Source of the DNA: Rhaphigaster nebulosa | Taxonomy: Eukaryota > Arthropoda > Insecta > Hemiptera > Pentatomidae | DNA: 64,000 nucleotides | Reading direction: 5' to 3' | Assembly (NCBI GenBank): GCA_948150685.1 | Contig: OX411307.1 | Coordinates: 118,566,563-118,630,562, forward strand | Shown here: in pieces, positions 60,438-64,000 of the stretch | Position numbering within the stretch: the stretch's first letter is position 1 | How the letters are laid out: the number at the start of each line of letters is the position of its first letter | Program-made: the position numbers and the translations under genes | The notes under the pieces: generated by a model | What the model saw: only the letters and a program-made list of their open reading frames with translations | The model's database searches: none | Told to the model about the DNA's origin: nothing

Positions 60438-60544
60438 CTCGACCCCTATTGAGATCTATTAACAAGTGCCCAAGCTGTCCCTAATTTGTCAAGAATTCCC
60501 CAAGTGGCCAGGGCAATTGTTTTTAGACCTCTACAGCAGTGGCC

Positions 60545-60577
60545 CTGATGAAGACCTAAAGCTTAGGCCGAAACGTC
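60545..60577 (+). ncRNA. Hammerhead-like motif, copy P
   Basis: CTGATGA (60545-60551), an 18 nt segment that folds as a 7 bp stem II with one mismatch and a 3 nt loop, GAAAC (60570-60574) and GTC (60575-60577). Flanks can form stem I: GTG-G-CC before and GGCAC after, with one bulge. The core matches the hammerhead consensus (CUGANGA ... GAAA ... UH), except for one extra A before stem II and an almost absent stem III. Hammerheads with minimal stem III are known from Penelope-like elements and may act as dimers. Activity is inference. Confidence 0.5.
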
Positions 60578-60910
60578 GGCACCCATTTAAATATGCCTAT
60601 ATATTTGTGTTTTTCTTCATTGACCACACCACCCAACAGATATCTTCTGAAAAGCTATCAAGAACGCTATAAGCGTTTTTATAAATCATTTAAGTCAATT
60701 AGATATCCTCCCTACGTTGAAATAAATCAAAATTAGAATTTTTTAAACCAGAGAATTTCCGCAAAGAGTGTTGGCTACAGGGTGGGGGGAAATAATTAAA
60801 ATTAATGAACTATGGAAAATTAAAATTACAGTAAGAAGGAATTAAAAGATTATTTTCGTTTTCATTTTTCATAATTCATTTTTTCATATGTTCTTGTATT
60901 ATAACACTTT

Positions 60911-60913
<3 letters not shown>

Positions 60914-60977
<64 letters not shown>
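60914..60977. repeat. (TA)n microsatellite
   Basis: About 64 bp of TA between hammerhead-like copies P and Q. Confidence 0.95.
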
Positions 60978-60979
<2 letters not shown>

Positions 60980-61083
60980 CTGTATCTATACACCCATCCC
61001 ATCCATCCATATCTACTTATATATTTTCATTCTTTTATACTTCCTCTTATTTATTCTTCATGTTTGTCTTGTTTCGCTTAGCC

Positions 61084-61116
61084 CTAATGAAAGCATGCCA
61101 CTTAGGTCGAAACGTC
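61084..61116 (+). ncRNA. Hammerhead-like motif, copy Q, decayed
   Basis: CTAATGA (G to A in the core), a spacer of the same 18 nt length with poor pairing, then GAAAC and GTC. The 3' flank of about 70 bp is shared with copy P. Likely a decayed relative. Confidence 0.35.
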
Positions 61117-61149
61117 GGCACACATTAAAATTAAGTTTTACTTATTGAT

Positions 61150-62076
61150 GTGTTTTTTTTTCTTTGACCGCACCCTCCAACCATATCCTTGAACTACAAT
61201 TACGGTCAGCAATGTTTATACCATTATGATGTATTATGTATGTAAACAATGAACGTCTATATCTATCCATCTATTTCAGACATATTCTGGTCTCTATGGA
61301 CTTGTTATAATAATGCTTTCAAATTGTTTTTAGTTAGGTAATAATATATAAACACTTTGCAGGCCAGCTCATCCACTAATATATTGCAGATGAAAAACCG
61401 ATTTGATGAAGCTGTGACAGCTCCTTAGATAACGGGTTTCTTTCTAGTACTTTGTCAACAAGCCTTTCAGGCCTTCGGTCTTTATAAAGATAGCGTTAAT
61501 AGTTTGCACTACGCCTTGTTGGATATTCCCAAAGCACGTTTCTTTCAATCCTACGTTGTTGATAAGTGATTAACGAAAAAGTTTATTGCAGGAATCAGAC
61601 ATAAAATATATGGTCCAGGTTTAACACATTGTCTAAACTTAATTTTATAAAATATATTTAAATAAAATATAATTAATTTCTCATTTCTTTGTATTATATT
61701 GGGTGCAAACTTGTTAATTATCTGAAATAACATATAACTAGTCAATATGTCTCCAGCTTACTTCATGTCCGAGACATCAGTTGCAAGGGTCAAAACTAAC
61801 ATTAAAAATATTTCTACCAAAGGTGTCTTCCCTCATGACATTGTTCACTTCATTTATTACTTGCTGTACCTCCTTGATTTTTGAAATTCTGGCTATCCCT
61901 TACCAGGCGCGAAAGATAAAATATATTCATTTTTTGAAATAAATCCTGAGTGGACTTTCTCAACGAGAAAAATACAATTAGTAGAAACAAATTGTATATG
62001 TTTTTAGTAAAATCGGTGAGCTGCAACCAAGTAATAAAAATCCATATGCGTGGCGAATTTTGTTTTCAAGTTTAAG

Positions 62077-62080
<4 letters not shown>
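61150..62080. other. AT-rich DNA, no gene recognised
   Basis: No motif on either strand. Confidence 0.5.

Positions 62081-62144
<64 letters not shown>
62081..62144. repeat. (TA)n microsatellite at a LINE tail
   Basis: TA repeats directly adjoin the TTCTA-type tail of the minus-strand LINE. Confidence 0.95.
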
Positions 62145-62149
<5 letters not shown>

Positions 62150-62490
62150 AGAATAGAAAATTTAACTTTATTCTGGGACTAATGTCCCCTTGAATAACGT
62201 ACATTTGCATAATGAATGCATAAGACTATTCTGAGCCTGGTATTATAAAATGAGAAAAAATAAAAATTAAAAGTAATTAATTAAGTCGTTAAAAAGTACA
62301 AAGAACAGAAACAAAAAAAAAACTACAAAAAAGCAGAAAACAGTAAATTAAGTAATACTTTATACAGAAGTAAAAATATACCTTCTAACATTTTTTTCAA
62401 TAAAATAAAAACAAACAAAATTAACTAAACAAATAAATTGTAATAATAGTAATTACAATAATTAAAATTACATATTAATAGCTATATGTA
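62145..62490 (-). mobile_element. Family A LINE 3' UTR, minus strand
   Basis: On the minus strand the UTR ends ATTAGTCCCAGAATAAAGTT followed by TTCTA units and then (TA)n, matching the ends at 25.5 and 51.4 kb. The coding end of the same element resumes at about 63465. Confidence 0.65.
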
Positions 62491-63460
62491 TCGAAAAAGG
62501 ATGTTTCACGAGAACCCGACCCTAGTTTTAAAGGGAAATATTTTGCCTTTTGTAGAGAACATTCGTTTCTTAGGGCTGTGATTGGATAGAAAATTGAGGT
62601 GGACAAAGCATATGTGTGAGACAAAAACCTTGTCACACAAAGACAAAAACCTTGAAAATGGACTGTTAAAAGCTGATGAACATTTTAATAGTTCTATCAG
62701 GAATGAATTGGGGAGCTGGCAGGAAAACTTTAGTCACCATTTATAGGATGGTAATCATTAACAAGATTGATTATGGGAACATAGTTTACAGTTCTGCTTC
62801 TGAATCAACTTTCAAATTAATTACACTGTTATAATCATCTTCAAACGGAACACCCTAACTACAAATTTTCTGCATCCAACACAGACCAAGCCTCTAATGA
62901 AATAGGTATCAGAGGAAGAGTTTCTAAACTTCTGCAAGACTTAAACATAGAGCCCAACAATATTCTACCAATAGATGATGTACTATCTGTGTTATCTGTG
63001 AAGCACAACCCATATAAATATTGACATTACTCTTTCAAAAAGAGAACAAAATTTAGTAGATCTCATTTTTGTGAATGGTCTTTGGAAAATGCATGAGTCA
63101 GTGGACAAGAAATTTGTGCTGGCATGGGTACCATCGCACTGTGATGTTGCAGGCAACGAAACCGCTGACGAAGAGGCAAATAGGGCAAGACTGAAAGAGC
63201 CATAGACTACAACTGTTAACTTTATAACAGCGCAAGGCTGGAAGAGAAATTCTGAACAGTCAATAATAAACAAGTGGCAAACAAAATGGTTATCTTCACC
63301 TTGCAAATTACAAGAAATAAAAAAAGACATCCTGCCTTGAAAAACTTCCCTCAGAAAATGCAGAAAGGAAGGAATAATTCTAACAAGATTGAGTATCGGC
63401 CATACTGCCTTTACGATACATGGGTATCCATATTTTATGAAATTAAAATTTAATTATAAC
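62490..63460 (+). pseudogene. LINE fragment with RNase H motif, plus strand
   Basis: The plus strand reads NILPFVENIRFLGL then LDRKLRWTKHM (post-RT block), KTLVTIYRMVIINKIDYGNI-VYSSASES, then EIGIRGRVSKLLQDLNIEPN, and the ribonuclease H signature LAWVPSHCDVAGNETADEEA (63117-63177). The end reads GIILTRLSIGHTAFTIHGYP, the usual C-terminal LTRLRIGHT block. RNase H is found in I- and Jockey-group LINEs. Stops and frame changes are frequent and part of RNase H is missing. It lies inside a minus-strand family A LINE. No A-tail is seen at either border. Confidence 0.7.
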
Positions 63461-63464
63461 CTGG

Positions 63465-64000
63465 GTTATACTCAGTCCTCAGTGTTTTTTGTTTGTGGAG
63501 GAGGTATGAAAACAGAAGGGATTTGAAAGTACGGAGGGAAGGAATACGGCGAATTTCAAGAGGAAGGGAATTCCAGAGGATCGAGGAACGAATAAGAAAT
63601 GAGCGGCTATATGCTTAAGATCTGTGAGAAGGCGGGTAGATGTCGGACGGACGGGAGCGTGTATGTCTGGAGTGAACGGAGGATCTGAAGGAGAGGAGGT
63701 CATAGATGTAGGGAGGGGAGTGAGTGGATATTATTTGATATAGGAAGGAGCCAAGGATATATTGCCTGCGTGTAGAGGGATACAACCACTTCAAATCGGA
63801 GTACAGATCGGTAACATGTGAGTATCTTGGGGGGCCGAATACAAAACGTACAAAGCAGTTCATGAGCCGTTTTAGCTTGGCATCCAGCTTCCCAGAGAGA
63901 CCACCATACACAGCACAACCATAATCGAAGTGGAAGAAGATTAGGGAGGAAACAATGAGCTGGCGGATGTCACGTGGAAGGATAAAGCCAGAACGGCGCA
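63465..64000 (-). pseudogene. Family A LINE RT C-terminus, minus strand, cut by window
   Basis: Minus strand from the window edge: VYGGLSGKLDAKLKRLMNCF, VRFVFGPPRYSHVTDLYSDL, KWLYPSTRRQYILGSFLYQI, YDLLSFRSSVHSRHTRSRPS. After an in-frame stop at 63615-63617 come RSFLIRSSILWNSLPLEIRR and SLRTFKSLLFSYLLHKQK. This is the same C-terminus as at 24.9-25.2 and 50.73-51.05 kb. The rest of the element lies beyond the window. Confidence 0.8.

Overview
The window looks like AT-rich eukaryotic intergenic or intronic DNA, most likely from an arthropod. The reasons are the retrotransposon families present (Jockey-like, RTE-like, a LINE with a PHD-finger first ORF, Ty3/gypsy, mariner), the lack of any bacterial-style operon, and about ten long (TA)n tracts. 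I cannot name the species. I recognise no intact host protein gene and no tRNA or rRNA gene. Nearly every coding-like stretch is a decayed transposable-element gene with frameshifts and stops.

Layout. 0-15 kb: AT-rich DNA with non-autonomous DNA transposons. These are MITEs at 3.94-4.10, 8.23-8.40, 10.43-10.69 and 13.36-13.89 kb; the 10.4 kb one sits inside one copy of a tandem duplication, so its TA target site can be read from the empty copy. An antisense LINE C-terminus lies at 5.7-6.2 kb. 15.6-18.5 kb: a LINE 3' tail, then a minus-strand Ty3/gypsy pol remnant (RT, RNase H, integrase) between two ~90 bp direct repeats. 19-23 kb: dispersed repeats and a hAT-type MITE with 8 bp flanking duplications. 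24.6-25.6 kb: 3' part of a LINE (family A). 27.7-29.4 kb: a LINE C-terminus and a GC-rich A-tailed retrosequence. 30.1-33.05 kb: a Jockey-like LINE with endonuclease and RT but broken frames. 34.2-34.8 kb: a long fold-back element. 38.9-41.4 kb and 53.5-56.2 kb: two homologous blocks in inverted orientation, placed symmetrically about ~47.5 kb. 42.4-43.1 kb: RTE-like pieces in opposite orientation. 46.9-51.4 kb: a near full-length family A LINE (PHD-type ORF1, then EN-RT ORF2). 51.8-53.3 kb: a minus-strand RTE-like RT. 57.85-58.5 kb: a dead mariner transposase. 60.4-61.1 kb: three copies of a motif resembling the hammerhead ribozyme core, as found in Penelope-like elements. 62.15-64 kb: a minus-strand family A LINE split by a plus-strand LINE fragment carrying a ribonuclease H motif; it runs off the window.

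The elements do not work together as a pathway. The window is a record of repeated insertion, nesting, inversion and decay. The observations most worth following are the hammerhead-like cluster, the symmetric inverted blocks, the MITE with a readable empty site, the nested fold-backs and the GC-rich structured leader of the Jockey element. Repeat boundaries were judged by eye and may be off by tens of bases.
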